From Nocardia africana NBRC 100379 (lineage in GTDB: Bacteria > Actinomycetota > Actinomycetes > Mycobacteriales > Mycobacteriaceae): a stretch of 64,000 nt of DNA. The DNA lies in assembly GCF_001612635.1 (NCBI RefSeq), contig NZ_BDAV01000001.1:62001-126000 (forward strand), read 5' to 3'. The position numbers and the translations under genes were made by a program. Of the stretch, positions 16,291 to 24,635 are shown in pieces. The notes below the pieces were generated by a model. That model was not told the origin of the DNA. It made no database searches and saw nothing but the letters and a program-made list of their open reading frames with translations. How positions within the stretch are numbered: the first letter of the stretch is position 1; each line of letters begins with the position of its first letter.

Positions 16291-17665
16291 CGGCACTCAG
16301 CACGGCGAAGCTGATCACGTAGGCGTGCAGCGACGGCACGCCGGTGTGGCCGATGGTGAGAGCGCTCAGGATCGAGGCCGTGATGGCGCCGGCGATACTG
16401 CCACCGGCGGTGCGCACGAGTGAGTTGATCCCGCTGGCGATTCCGCTCTCGCTCATCGGAACATGCTGAACGGCAAGCGTTCCCAGCGCCGCGTAGCCGA
16501 TCCCGAAGCCGATGCCCTGCAGCGTATTCGAGATGACCATGTCGTAGCCGTGCGCATTCGACAACGCCAGCCACCCGGTCGCCGCACCGGCGAAGGCCGC
16601 GCCGATGGCCAGGGTGAAGGCGGGGCCGATGCGCGCGACGATGCGCCCGGCGCGGAAGGAGAAGAAGGTCATCAGCACGGAGCTGGGAATGCCGTAGAGA
16701 CCCACGGCCAGCATGGACCCGGACAGACCGTAGCCGACCTTGTCGGCCGGGGTCTGCACGAAGTTCGAGATCAGGGTGAAGGAGCCGAACATCGCGAAGC
16801 CCAGCAGCGCCGAGGCCATATTGGCCGACAGTGAACGCGGGCCGACCAACAGCGGCAGGCGCACCAGCGGCTGCGCGACCTTGCGTTCCACCAGCACCCA
16901 CACCACGGCCAGCACCGCGGCCGCGGCGAACAGGCCGATCACGCTGGTCTCTCCCCAGCCCCACCGCGGCCCCTCGCTGATGGCCAGCAGCAGGCACACC
17001 AGCAGACCGGCGAGCAGGACCGCGCCCAGATAGTCCGGCTGCCCGCCGTGGCGCTGCCCGACGTCCTTGGCGCTCACCCCGACCAGCACGGTGGCGACCA
17101 CGGCCAGCACCGCGGTCATCCAGAACACCGGATGCGGATCGGTGGTCTTGTCCGCGATGACACCGGTCACCAGCATGCCGACGGTGCCGCCGACGCCCAT
17201 GGTGCCGCTGATGACGCCGATCGCGGTGGTGAGGCGTTCGCGCGGGAAGGTGTCGCGAATGATGCCGATTCCCAGCGGAATCAGCGCCGACGACGTGCCC
17301 TGCAGCGCCCGGCCGACGATGTAGACGCCCAGCGAACTCGCCACCGCGCAGACCACCGAACCGGCGATCAGCAGTCCCATGCAGAACATCACCATGCGCT
17401 TCTTGCCGTACATGTCGCCGAAGCGTGAAAGCAGCGGTGTGGCAACGGCTCCGGTGAGCAGCGCGGCGGTGAACAACCAGGTCACGCCCGCGACGTCGGT
17501 GTGCAGTTGCCCGATCAGCCTGGGCAGCAACGGAATTACCACGGTCTGCTGCAGCGAGACCACGAGTCCGGCCGCGCACAGCGCCAGCAGTGTCACCACC
17601 AGGTGCGCCGGCGCACGGGTGTCGGAATCGGTTCCGGTGGATCGGCCGGTGACGGTCGATGTCAT
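16229..17665 (-). CDS. MFS drug-efflux transporter (EmrB/QacA-like)
   Basis: A 478-residue major facilitator transporter, probably a proton-driven multidrug exporter in the cytoplasmic membrane. The first helix LVVSLQQTVVIPLLPRLIG and the loop LSRFGDMYGKKRMV (A-motif) are typical, as is the motif-C-like segment GVISGTMGVGGTVGMLVTG. About 14 hydrophobic segments. It is divergent from a MarR regulator, with a clear palindrome between them, so it is likely repressed by that protein. Its last 62 bases exist a second time at 12482-12543. Confidence 0.87.
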   Translation of the reverse strand: MTSTVTGRSTGTDSDTRAPAHLVVTLLALCAAGLVVSLQQTVVIPLLPRLIGQLHTDVAGVTWLFTAALLTGAVATPLLSRFGDMYGKKRMVMFCMGLLIAGSVVCAVASSLGVYIVGRALQGTSSALIPLGIGIIRDTFPRERLTTAIGVISGTMGVGGTVGMLVTGVIADKTTDPHPVFWMTAVLAVVATVLVGVSAKDVGQRHGGQPDYLGAVLLAGLLVCLLLAISEGPRWGWGETSVIGLFAAAAVLAVVWVLVERKVAQPLVRLPLLVGPRSLSANMASALLGFAMFGSFTLISNFVQTPADKVGYGLSGSMLAVGLYGIPSSVLMTFFSFRAGRIVARIGPAFTLAIGAAFAGAATGWLALSNAHGYDMVISNTLQGIGFGIGYAALGTLAVQHVPMSESGIASGINSLVRTAGGSIAGAITASILSALTIGHTGVPSLHAYVISFAVLSAGAWLAAAVALGNGLRHKHER

Positions 17666-17687
17666 CTGAGTTCCCTATCTTTATACT

Positions 17688-17711
17688 TACCTAACTTAAG
17701 TAAGTTGGGTA
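17688..17711. promoter_or_regulatory. Palindromic operator between MFS and MarR genes
   Basis: Inverted repeat TACCTAACTTA - AG - TAAGTTGGGTA with 10 of 11 positions paired, lying midway between the divergent starts at 17665 and 17725. This is the expected MarR binding site controlling both genes. Confidence 0.75.
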
Positions 17712-17724
17712 GTAGGATAACCCT

Positions 17725-18231
17725 GTGCCGCGTTCCGAAGGAAGTCCCGAATCGGTGGTCGACGCCGACTACATCGTGGAGCTCGAGCGCGCCCTCACCC
17801 GGATAGCGCACCTGCTCACCCGGGCCAGACGGCACGATCGCACCGTGGCCGCGGCCGGGGTGAACCTCGACCGCGCGAACGTGCCACTGCTGCGGATGCT
17901 CGCCGACGCCGCGGAGCCCATGCGCATGGGGGAACTCGCGGCCTGCCTGGACGTGGAGGCGCCGCATGTCACGCGCCAGATCCAGCGCCTGGAACGAGCC
18001 GGCTACGTCGACCGGGTGACCGATCCGGAGGACCGCCGGGCACAGCGCGTGCGCATCACCGACGAGGGCCGGGCCACCGTCGACGCGATCCGCGCGGTGA
18101 GCCGCAGCCACATGCGCGAGGCGCTGGCGGACTGGTCCACCGAGGATCTGCGTCTGCTCGCGGCGCTCAACCACCGCATGGTCGACGCGTTTCTCGACAA
18201 TGCCGAGCGCACCGACGCCTGGCGGCGATGA
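17725..18231 (+). CDS. MarR-family transcriptional regulator
   Basis: A 168-residue MarR protein. The winged helix is clear: MRMGELAACLDVEAPHVTRQ, then LERAGYVDRVTDPEDRRAQR (the wing with the conserved D-x-R-DRR pattern). The N- and C-terminal helices form the dimer. It probably represses the divergent efflux gene and itself through the palindrome at 17688-17711 and releases on binding a phenolic or drug-like ligand. Start is GTG at 17725. Its stop is 6 bases from the stop of the next, convergent gene. Confidence 0.9.
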   Translation: MPRSEGSPESVVDADYIVELERALTRIAHLLTRARRHDRTVAAAGVNLDRANVPLLRMLADAAEPMRMGELAACLDVEAPHVTRQIQRLERAGYVDRVTDPEDRRAQRVRITDEGRATVDAIRAVSRSHMREALADWSTEDLRLLAALNHRMVDAFLDNAERTDAWRR

Positions 18232-18237
18232 TTCTCG

Positions 18238-18555
18238 TCAGCGCTCTTTGCGGTCGATCCGGATGGTGACGTCGGGCCACGGCGGATTCCGCACGACCGC
18301 GATCAAGGACAGCGTCGTCGCCACCAAACCGACGAAGATGCCCAGCAGCGCGATGGCCGTGTCGTCGGTGACGGCGTGCCAGCCGGTGTTCCCGTCCTGG
18401 ATCACGAAGACGCCCAGCGGCCGGGCGCGCCGGAATTTTCCGCCGGGGCGCGTCACCGGGATGACCGTGGCGCCCTCGGGAGTCTGATACGGCGTCCCGT
18501 AGATCGCCGAATCATCGCCCACCGCGGGCAGATCGAATCGCTCCCGCACTGTCAT
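18238..18555 (-). CDS. GerW (YtfJ)-like small membrane protein
   Basis: A 105-residue protein. The first 65 residues resemble the GerW/YtfJ sporulation-protein family common in actinobacteria (AIYGTPYQTPEGATVIPVTR, then a Gly/Arg stretch and PLGVFVIQDGNTGWHAV). A single membrane helix follows (TAIALLGIFVGLVATTLSLI) with a short basic tail. The ATG at 18555 is preferred because GGAAGGGG lies 5 bases upstream; a GTG at 18582 is an alternative. Role unknown; actinobacterial members are not tied to sporulation. Confidence 0.65.
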   Translation of the reverse strand: MTVRERFDLPAVGDDSAIYGTPYQTPEGATVIPVTRPGGKFRRARPLGVFVIQDGNTGWHAVTDDTAIALLGIFVGLVATTLSLIAVVRNPPWPDVTIRIDRKER

Positions 18556-18691
18556 CTCGGCCCCTTCCGGCTGTTGTGCCACGCTCCCGACACCACCGCG
18601 CTCTGGGGGCCACTCTAGTCCGCCCCACGCCGCTGGGAACTGGCGCGCGCCCGCCGTTGCCCGGAAAGCGCAACAGAAAGGAACGGAAACA

Positions 18692-18720
18692 GCCCGCAGC
18701 GGATGTGCTGCGGGCCGTTT
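18692..18720 (-). terminator. Terminator after the pnt operon
   Basis: Perfect 9-bp stem (GCCCGCAGC, 6-base loop, GCTGCGGGC). On the minus strand it lies downstream of the pntB stop at 18767 and is followed by TGTTTCC. Confidence 0.65.
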
Positions 18721-18766
18721 CGGGTCGAACCTGCGCCACCACCGATGGGGTGGAGGACCTCCGGTG

Positions 18767-20179
18767 TTACAGCGCCTTGAGTTCTTCGGTGACGGCGCCG
18801 ACGGATTTCTTGGCGTCGCCGAACAGCATGGAGGTGTGGTCGGCGTAGAACAGCGGGTTGTCGATGCCGGCGAAGCCGGAGTTCATCGACCGCTTCAGCA
18901 CGATCACGCTCTTGGCCTGGTCGACATTGAGCACCGGCATGCCGTAGATCGGGCTCGAGGAGTCCTCACGCGCGGCGGGGTTGGTGACGTCGTTGGCGCC
19001 GATCACCAACGCCACGTCGGTGCGCGAGAATTCGCCGTTGATGTCGTCCATTTCCTTGAGCGCGTCGTAGGAGACCTCGGCCTCGGCCAGCAGCACGTTC
19101 ATGTGCCCGGGCATCCGGCCCGCGACCGGATGGATGGCGTATTTGACCTCGACACCCTTGGCCTCCAGCAGCGAGGCCATCTCCTTGACCGCGTGCTGAG
19201 CCTGCGCGACGGCCATACCGTAGCCGGGCACCACGATGACCTGGTTGGCGTAGGCCATCTGGATCGCGGCATCCGCGGCACTGGTGGCCTTGGCCTGCTT
19301 CTGCTCACCGCCACCGGCCGCCGCGGCACCGCCGCCGCCACCGAAACCACCCGCCACGATGGCCGGGATGGAGCGGTTCATCGCCTTGGCCATCAGGTTG
19401 GTCAGGATGGTGCCCGACGCGCCGACGATCATGCCGGCCACGATCATCGCGGTGTTGTTGAGCGCCAGACCGGCGGCCGCGGCCGACAGACCGGTCAGGG
19501 CGTTCAGCAGCGAGATGACCACGGGCATGTCCGCGCCACCGATCGGCAGCACCACCATCAAACCGAGCACCGCGGCCAGCACCAGCAGCAGCACCATCCA
19601 CCACCACGGCGCACCATCCTTGGTCGCGCCGATACCGATCACCACAGCCGAGGCGACCGCGCCCACGAGCAGCAGCAGGTTGACCGGCTGCTGCAGTTTG
19701 CCGAGACCGATCGGGCGGCCGGGCAGGATCTCCTGCAGCTTGCCGAACGCGATCAGCGAGCCCCAGAACGACACCGAGCCGATGATCGCCGCGAACAGCG
19801 AACCGATCACGATGTGCACGGTGGGCTGCTCGTGCAGCTGCGAAAAGCCCTTGCTGTTGAGGAATTCCGACCACGCGATCAACGCGACCGTGCCACCACC
19901 GACACCGTTGAACGCGGCCACCAGCTGCGGCATCGCGGTCATCTTCGTGAACTTCGCCGGCGGAACACCCAGTGCCACACCGACAACCAGGCCCGCGATG
20001 ATGATGATCCAGTTCGAGGTGTCACGAATGGAGATGAACGTCGCGATCACCGCGATGCCCATACCGACCGCCGCGATCCAGTTACCCCGCACCGCGGTCT
20101 TCGGGCCCGTCAAGCCCATCAGACCGTAGATGAACAGCGAGAACGCGACGATATAAAGGATATTGACCAGATTATCCAT
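18767..20179 (-). CDS. pntB: NAD(P) transhydrogenase subunit beta
   Basis: Membrane plus NADP-binding subunit of the proton-translocating transhydrogenase, which uses the proton gradient to make NADPH from NADH. The 470-residue protein has about nine membrane segments in the first 270 residues and then the soluble dIII domain. The NADP-binding parts are visible as VIVVPGYGMAVAQAQHAV, HPVAGRMPGHMNVLLAEA, DVALVIGANDVTNPAA and GMPVLNVDQAKSVIVLKRSM. It is third in the pntAa-pntAb-pntB operon, starting 3 bases after the pntAb stop. The Gly-rich linker at about residue 295 (GGFGGGGGAAAAGGGEQKQA) joins the two domains. Confidence 0.95.
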   Translation of the reverse strand: MDNLVNILYIVAFSLFIYGLMGLTGPKTAVRGNWIAAVGMGIAVIATFISIRDTSNWIIIIAGLVVGVALGVPPAKFTKMTAMPQLVAAFNGVGGGTVALIAWSEFLNSKGFSQLHEQPTVHIVIGSLFAAIIGSVSFWGSLIAFGKLQEILPGRPIGLGKLQQPVNLLLLVGAVASAVVIGIGATKDGAPWWWMVLLLVLAAVLGLMVVLPIGGADMPVVISLLNALTGLSAAAAGLALNNTAMIVAGMIVGASGTILTNLMAKAMNRSIPAIVAGGFGGGGGAAAAGGGEQKQAKATSAADAAIQMAYANQVIVVPGYGMAVAQAQHAVKEMASLLEAKGVEVKYAIHPVAGRMPGHMNVLLAEAEVSYDALKEMDDINGEFSRTDVALVIGANDVTNPAAREDSSSPIYGMPVLNVDQAKSVIVLKRSMNSGFAGIDNPLFYADHTSMLFGDAKKSVGAVTEELKAL

Positions 20180-20182
20180 CGG

Positions 20183-20500
20183 TTACTTACCCGCCTTCTC
20201 ACCCGCAGCGGGCTTCTTACCCTTGAACATCCCCAGCATCCGGTCGGTCACCACGAAACCACCGACCACGTTCAGCGTTCCGAACACCACCGCGACGAAC
20301 AGAATGATCTGCGTGATCACCGACGGGTGCTCGACCTTGCCCAACGTGACCAGCGCACCCAGCACCACGATGCCGTGAATGGCGTTGGTGCCCGACATCA
20401 ACGGCGTGTGCAAGGTGTTGGGCACCTTGGAAATCACCGCGAAACCCACGAAACCGGACAACACCAGAATCGCGATATTGGCCAAAAGCTCGGTATACAT
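20183..20500 (-). CDS. pntAb: NAD(P) transhydrogenase subunit alpha, membrane part
   Basis: A 105-residue membrane protein equal to the C-terminal membrane domain of the E. coli PntA subunit. It has three membrane segments: LLANIAILVLSGFVGFAVIS, NAIHGIVVLGALVTLG and IILFVAVVFGTLNVVGGFVV. The conserved PLMSGTNAIHGIV between segments one and two is diagnostic. Split alpha subunits are normal in mycobacteria and rhodobacteria. The ATG overlaps the pntAa stop (bases 20500-20502), so the two are translationally coupled. Confidence 0.93.
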   Translation of the reverse strand: MYTELLANIAILVLSGFVGFAVISKVPNTLHTPLMSGTNAIHGIVVLGALVTLGKVEHPSVITQIILFVAVVFGTLNVVGGFVVTDRMLGMFKGKKPAAGEKAGK

Positions 20501-21666
20501 CAGCCCTGCTCCTCGGAGTCGGCGGGACGGCTCGGCGCACCGGCCACACAGGAATCGGCGATCACCTGGTCACCGAAATCGGGCTCGAGCCTGCCGTCGG
20601 TCAGCATCAGCTCCAGCAGCGCCGAAATATTCTTCGAGTACAGCTCCGAGGCGTGCTCGGGCATCGTCGCCGGCAGATTCAACGGCGAGCAGATCGTGAC
20701 ACCGTGGCGGACCACCGTCTTACCGGGTTCGGTCAACTCACAGTTACCACCGGTCTCCCCCGCGAGATCGACGATCACGCTGCCGGGCTTCATACCCTCC
20801 ACCGCGGCGGCGGTCACCAGACGCGGCGCGGGGCGACCCGGTACCAGCGCGGTGGTCACCACCACGTCGAAGCCGGTGATCGCGTCCTCCAAAGCCTGCT
20901 GCTGCTGGGCCTTTTCGTCATCGGTGAGCTCGCGGGCGTAACCACCCTCACCGGCCGCGTCGATACCCAGATCCAGCCACTGCGCACCCACCGACCGCAC
21001 CTGATCGGCCACCTCGGGCCGCACGTCGTAACCGGTGGTACGCGCACCGAGGCGCTTGGCGGTGGCCAGGGCCTGCAGACCCGCCACACCCACACCGAGC
21101 ACCAGCACCGTCGCCGGCTTCACCGTGCCCGCCGCGGTGGTCAGCATCGGGAAGAACCGCGTCGACTCCGACGCCGCCAGCAACACCGCCTTGTACCCGG
21201 CGACATTGGCCTGCGAGGACAGAGCGTCCATCACCTGCGCGCGGGAGATCCGCGGAATCGCCTCCACCGCGAACGCGCGCACGCCCGCATCCTGCAGCGC
21301 CCCGATCTTGTTGTCCGCGTTGCGCGGAGCCAGGAATCCGATCAGCGTCTGGCCCTGCGACAACTTGGCAATCTCGGCGTCGTTGGGCGGGGCCACCTTC
21401 ACCACGACCTCGGCCTGCCACGGATCACCGATCGTCGCGCCCGCGGCCTCGTAGGCTTCGTCCGGAATCAATGCCCCCACGCCCGCGCCGGCTTCGACGA
21501 CGACCTGCACACCCTGCTTCACCAGGCTCGGGATGATCTTCGGCACCAACGCGACGCGTCGTTCGTCGGCATTGGTCTCACGAACCACACCGACACGCGT
21601 GCGGTGCGACGTGCGACTGTCGTCGCCGGGCTGCGCGCCCTCGTTCGCGCCCTGCGTTGTCTCCAC
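20500..21666 (-). CDS. pntAa: NAD(P) transhydrogenase subunit alpha, NAD-binding part
   Basis: Soluble NAD(H)-binding subunit (dI), 388 residues. It binds NADH and passes hydride to NADP on PntB. Family landmarks are VGVVRETNADERRVALVPKI near the N-terminus, the Rossmann motif VLVLGVGVAGLQALATAKRL, GYDVRPEVADQVRSVGAQW and GSVIVDLAGETGGNCELTEP. The N-terminal 20 residues are a variable acidic leader. Its promoter region carries a perfect 8-bp inverted repeat (21744-21765), probably a repressor site for the whole operon. Confidence 0.94.
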   Translation of the reverse strand: METTQGANEGAQPGDDSRTSHRTRVGVVRETNADERRVALVPKIIPSLVKQGVQVVVEAGAGVGALIPDEAYEAAGATIGDPWQAEVVVKVAPPNDAEIAKLSQGQTLIGFLAPRNADNKIGALQDAGVRAFAVEAIPRISRAQVMDALSSQANVAGYKAVLLAASESTRFFPMLTTAAGTVKPATVLVLGVGVAGLQALATAKRLGARTTGYDVRPEVADQVRSVGAQWLDLGIDAAGEGGYARELTDDEKAQQQQALEDAITGFDVVVTTALVPGRPAPRLVTAAAVEGMKPGSVIVDLAGETGGNCELTEPGKTVVRHGVTICSPLNLPATMPEHASELYSKNISALLELMLTDGRLEPDFGDQVIADSCVAGAPSRPADSEEQG

Positions 21667-21743
21667 TGGTCAACTTCCTTACTTGTGACGGCAAGCTGGC
21701 CCCCTGATATCCAGGTGGGCCGCCTGTTGGGTCTGGCCGAGCA

Positions 21744-21765
21744 GAACTTACTTTTCAGTAAGTTC
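21744..21765. promoter_or_regulatory. Perfect inverted repeat upstream of the pnt operon
   Basis: GAACTTAC - TTTTCA - GTAAGTTC, an 8-bp perfect inverted repeat about 80 bases before the pntAa start. The half-site AACTTA is shared with the MarR operator at 17688-17711, although the spacer differs (4 more bases). Confidence 0.6.
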
Positions 21766-21914
21766 CGAAATAATTCTCGCAACTGTACCCGGCAGGCCGG
21801 TGAGATTAGTTGAGATCAACGTCACACCACACCGCGGCTTTTCCGCCGATTTCCCGCTCACGCTGCACAGAAGCGGACTATGCCCGGTGCGCCTTACGCC
21901 GTAATGTCTGCCTG

Positions 21915-22385
21915 GTGAATGGCTGTATCTTCTGCCGGATCGTCGCGGGTGACGCGCCGGCGACGCGGATCTACGAGGACGAGCGCGTGTACGCCTTCCT
22001 CGACATCCGGCCGATCACCCGGGGACACACCCTGGTGATTCCGAAAAGCCATGCCGCCCACCTCGACGAACTCGACGCCGAGCTGGGCGCGGATCTGTTC
22101 CGGGTGGGCCATCGCATCGCCAAGGCGTTGCGGCGCAGCGATCTCGGCGCCGACGGCGCGAATCTCGTGCTCAACGACGGTAAAGCGGCCTTCCAGACAG
22201 TGCATCACGTCCACCTGCACGTGGTGCCGCGCCGCGGTGGCGACCTGTTCACCTTCGCTCGCGGCTTCCTGCTGCGGCGCCCGCACGATCCGACGGCCAC
22301 CGCGGCCGCGCTGCGCGCCGGGCTCGACCGGCTCGGCGCGGAGCCGGACCGACTCGACCCGACCGACAGGGAGACTCGTTCATGA
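21915..22385 (+). CDS. HIT-family nucleotide hydrolase/transferase
   Basis: A 156-residue histidine-triad protein. The N-terminal CIFCRIVAGDAPATRIYEDE with the C-x-x-C pair and the triad TVHHVHLHVVPRR (H98, H100, H102; H100 the likely nucleophile) place it in the Hint branch, which hydrolyses purine nucleotide phosphoramidates such as adenylyl-lysine. GTG at 21915 begins exactly at the conserved VNGCIFC start. The stop overlaps the next ATG by four bases (22382-22385), so it leads a three-gene operon with the maleylpyruvate isomerase-like protein and the S51 peptidase. Confidence 0.9.
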   Translation: MNGCIFCRIVAGDAPATRIYEDERVYAFLDIRPITRGHTLVIPKSHAAHLDELDAELGADLFRVGHRIAKALRRSDLGADGANLVLNDGKAAFQTVHHVHLHVVPRRGGDLFTFARGFLLRRPHDPTATAAALRAGLDRLGAEPDRLDPTDRETRS

Positions 22386-23221
22386 GCACAGCCTCACTCG
22401 ACCGCACCGAACTGACCAGTGCGCTCTCCGGCCAGTGGGATGCGCTGGCGGAGCTGACCGCCGGATTGGACGAGGACCGCTGGCGACTGCCGTCACCGCT
22501 ACCGGGCTGGACGATCTTCGATGTGCTCGCCCACGTCGTCGGCACCGAATCGATGCTGCTCGGCGAGCCGCTGCCGCAGGTGGACAGCGACGTCAGCGCC
22601 TTCGGTCACGTCCGCAACGACACCGGGGCGCTGAACGAGATGTGGCTGGAATCGCTGCGGCCGCTGCGCGGCGACGAACTGCTGCGGCGGTTCACCGAGG
22701 TGACCGGCCGCCGCCGCGCCGCGCTGGCGGCCGTCGACGAGGCTGCCTGGGCAGCCGACATCCAGTCCCCGATCGGGGTCGTGTCCTACGGCCGGTTCAT
22801 GCGGGTGCGGCTGTTCGACTGCTGGATGCATCAGCTCGACATCACCGACGCGCTCGGTGGCGACGCGAAAGCCCTGGGCATGGACGAGGGCGGGCGGCGC
22901 GCCGAGATCGCCGTGGACGAGATCGAACCCTTCCTCGGGCGCGTGGTGGTCAAGCGTGGCGGCGCGCCCGACGGGTCCCGCATCACGATCGAGACGACCG
23001 GCCCTGTCGCGCGCTCGGTCCACATCCGCGTCGACGGGCGCGCGGAAGTCGTTGCGGCCCTGGACCGTCCGGCCGATACCGTGATTCGGCTGACGTCGAG
23101 CCTGTTCGCCCGCCTGTGCGGCGGACGCACCGCCGCCGCGGATCATCGAGACGAGATCGAGGTCGGCGGCGACCGTGAACTGGGTGAGCGGATCGCCGCG
23201 AATCTCGCGTTCACCCTCTGA
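22382..23221 (+). CDS. Maleylpyruvate isomerase family protein (DinB-like, mycothiol-dependent type)
   Basis: A 279-residue protein with the two-domain layout of mycothiol-dependent maleylpyruvate isomerase-like proteins. The N-terminal DinB helical bundle has WTIFDVLAHVVGTESMLLGE (first metal-binding His) and VRLFDCWMHQLDITDAL (second His region, with an upstream acidic residue). The C-terminal part (about 180-279) is the SCP2-like alpha/beta domain. Such enzymes use mycothiol as cofactor, fitting an actinobacterium. The true substrate is unknown because no gentisate genes lie nearby. It overlaps the HIT gene and is followed after 6 bases by the S51 peptidase. Confidence 0.8.
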   Translation: MSTASLDRTELTSALSGQWDALAELTAGLDEDRWRLPSPLPGWTIFDVLAHVVGTESMLLGEPLPQVDSDVSAFGHVRNDTGALNEMWLESLRPLRGDELLRRFTEVTGRRRAALAAVDEAAWAADIQSPIGVVSYGRFMRVRLFDCWMHQLDITDALGGDAKALGMDEGGRRAEIAVDEIEPFLGRVVVKRGGAPDGSRITIETTGPVARSVHIRVDGRAEVVAALDRPADTVIRLTSSLFARLCGGRTAAADHRDEIEVGGDRELGERIAANLAFTL

Positions 23222-23227
23222 CTCGCC

Positions 23228-23878
23228 GTGCGACTCTTCCTGTCCAGCTATCGATTCGGCGCCCACTACGACCGGTTCGCCGAGCTGGTCGGCGGCCCGG
23301 GACCGATCGCGGTGATTCCGAACGCCTGCGACGCGTGGCCGTCCGCGTGGTCCGGCGCGGTGACCAGCGATCTGGTCCCCCTGCGGCGCAGCGGTTTCCG
23401 GCCCGAGGTGGTCGATCTGCGCGATTACGTCGGTCGCCGCGCCGAATTGGAGCGGGTGCTGCGCGGCTATCCGGCACTGTGGGTCCGCGGCGGCAACACC
23501 TTCGTCCTGCGAGCCCAATTCGCCCGCAGCGCGGCCGATCTCGTTCTGCGGGAGTTGCTGGCCGAGGACGCGCTGGCCTACACCGGTTACAGCGCGGGAG
23601 CCTGCCTGCTCACTCCCGATCTGCACGGTCTGGAGGACGCCGACGACCCGGCCGAGGTGCGGACCGCCTGCGGTATCGATCCACGCTGGGACGGGCTGGG
23701 GGTGGTGGACCGGGCGATCGTGCCGCATGTGGATTCACCGGCCACCGATCCGGACGGCCACGGCACCCGCCTGGCCGCCCGTTTGCGCGCGGCGGGAACG
23801 CCGCACTGGGCGCTGACCGACGACGACGCCGTCGTGGTCGACGGTGCGCGCACCGAGGTGCTGACCGCGGGCAACTGA
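23228..23878 (+). CDS. Peptidase S51 family protein (dipeptidase E-like)
   Basis: A 216-residue member of the S51 family, which cleaves Asp-X dipeptides or acts in cyanophycin breakdown. The nucleophile elbow is GYSAGACL (Ser within GYSAGA) after ALWVRGGNTFVLRAQF, the conserved glutamine-amidotransferase-like layout. The later GVVDRAIVPHVDSPATD supplies the His and Asp region. Short N-terminal MRLFLSSYRFG is typical. Last gene of the HIT operon; substrate not shown by context. Confidence 0.8.
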   Translation: MRLFLSSYRFGAHYDRFAELVGGPGPIAVIPNACDAWPSAWSGAVTSDLVPLRRSGFRPEVVDLRDYVGRRAELERVLRGYPALWVRGGNTFVLRAQFARSAADLVLRELLAEDALAYTGYSAGACLLTPDLHGLEDADDPAEVRTACGIDPRWDGLGVVDRAIVPHVDSPATDPDGHGTRLAARLRAAGTPHWALTDDDAVVVDGARTEVLTAGN

Positions 23879-23904
23879 CGCCGCAGCATCGGCCGCGAGC
23901 CCGC

Positions 23905-24246
23905 TCACCCGAGGGCGATACCCGTTCGCTCACACCGCTTTTCACCCCATTCGTACAATGCGGTCAGAACCGGGACCAGGCTGCGCCCCTCGGCGGTCAG
24001 ATCGTATTCCACCTGCGGCGGGACGGTGTCGAACACGGTCCGGCTGACGAGACCGTCGGCTTCGAGCTCGCGCAACTGCTGCACCAGCATCTTCTCACTG
24101 GTCGAGGGCATGGCCCGGCGCAGTTGACCATAGCGCCGCACACCTTCCTTCAGATGCGCGAGGATCACCGGTTTCCACTTCCCGCCGATCAGGTCGACAG
24201 TGACCTCGACCGGACAGTAATACCGCCGCTGCGACATCGCGCTCAC
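23905..24246 (-). CDS. HxlR-family transcriptional regulator
   Basis: A 113-residue winged-helix regulator. It has the HxlR signature: YYCPVEVTVDLIGGKWKPVI with the N-terminal Cys, then RYGQLRRAMPSTSEKMLVQQ and LRELEADGLVSR, and a wing ending PPQVEYDLTAEGRSL. Many HxlR proteins sense aldehydes, diamide or quinones through that Cys. It is divergent from a two-gene operon (small ferredoxin-fold protein and isochorismatase-like protein) across 49 bases and probably controls it. ATG at 24246 or 24237 are both possible. Confidence 0.9.
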   Translation of the reverse strand: MSAMSQRRYYCPVEVTVDLIGGKWKPVILAHLKEGVRRYGQLRRAMPSTSEKMLVQQLRELEADGLVSRTVFDTVPPQVEYDLTAEGRSLVPVLTALYEWGEKRCERTGIALG

Positions 24247-24295
24247 CTACTTACCGAAAAGTGCGCCCTTGTAACACTGTAATCACCGGACTTGC

Positions 24296-24631
24296 ATGGT
24301 TCTCATGAAAGTTATCGCCTTCGACCGCTTCAAACCCGGGGTCACGCTCGAGACCATCACACCGTATCTGCCCGAGGAGGTCGCCAATGTGTGGCGCCTC
24401 TGGAAGGCTGGAATCGTCCGGGAGAACTACGCCCGGGCGGACGAATCGGGTGTGGTGATCGTCTTCGAGGTGGACAGTGTCGCGCAGGCCCGGCGCTATG
24501 TGGACGATTTCCCGTTGTCCAAGAAGGGCTTTCTGGAATGGACCTACGTTCCGGTGACCGCGCCGCTCCCGCTCGAGGCGCTCATGGACGCGTCGGTCGA
24601 CACGGCCGAACCCTACGATCGAACCAGGTGA
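24296..24631 (+). CDS. Small protein, probable ferredoxin-like (YciI/muconolactone isomerase-type) fold
   Basis: A 111-residue soluble protein. FDRFKPGVTLETITPYLPEE, then VVIVFEVDSVAQARRYVDDF and EWTYVPVTAPLPLEALM, resemble the dimeric alpha-beta barrel proteins related to muconolactone isomerase. No catalytic residues can be assigned. ATG at 24296 is used; an in-frame ATG at 24305 fits as well. It is divergent from the HxlR regulator and ends 4 bases before the isochorismatase-like gene, so the pair is likely an HxlR-controlled operon. Confidence 0.6.
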   Translation: MVLMKVIAFDRFKPGVTLETITPYLPEEVANVWRLWKAGIVRENYARADESGVVIVFEVDSVAQARRYVDDFPLSKKGFLEWTYVPVTAPLPLEALMDASVDTAEPYDRTR

Positions 24632-24635
24632 GCAT

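Noticed and set aside
18764..20941. Long plus-strand frame opposite the pnt operon
   Set aside because: Low-complexity His/Gln/Arg-rich product, an antisense shadow of pntB, pntAb and pntAa in high-GC DNA.
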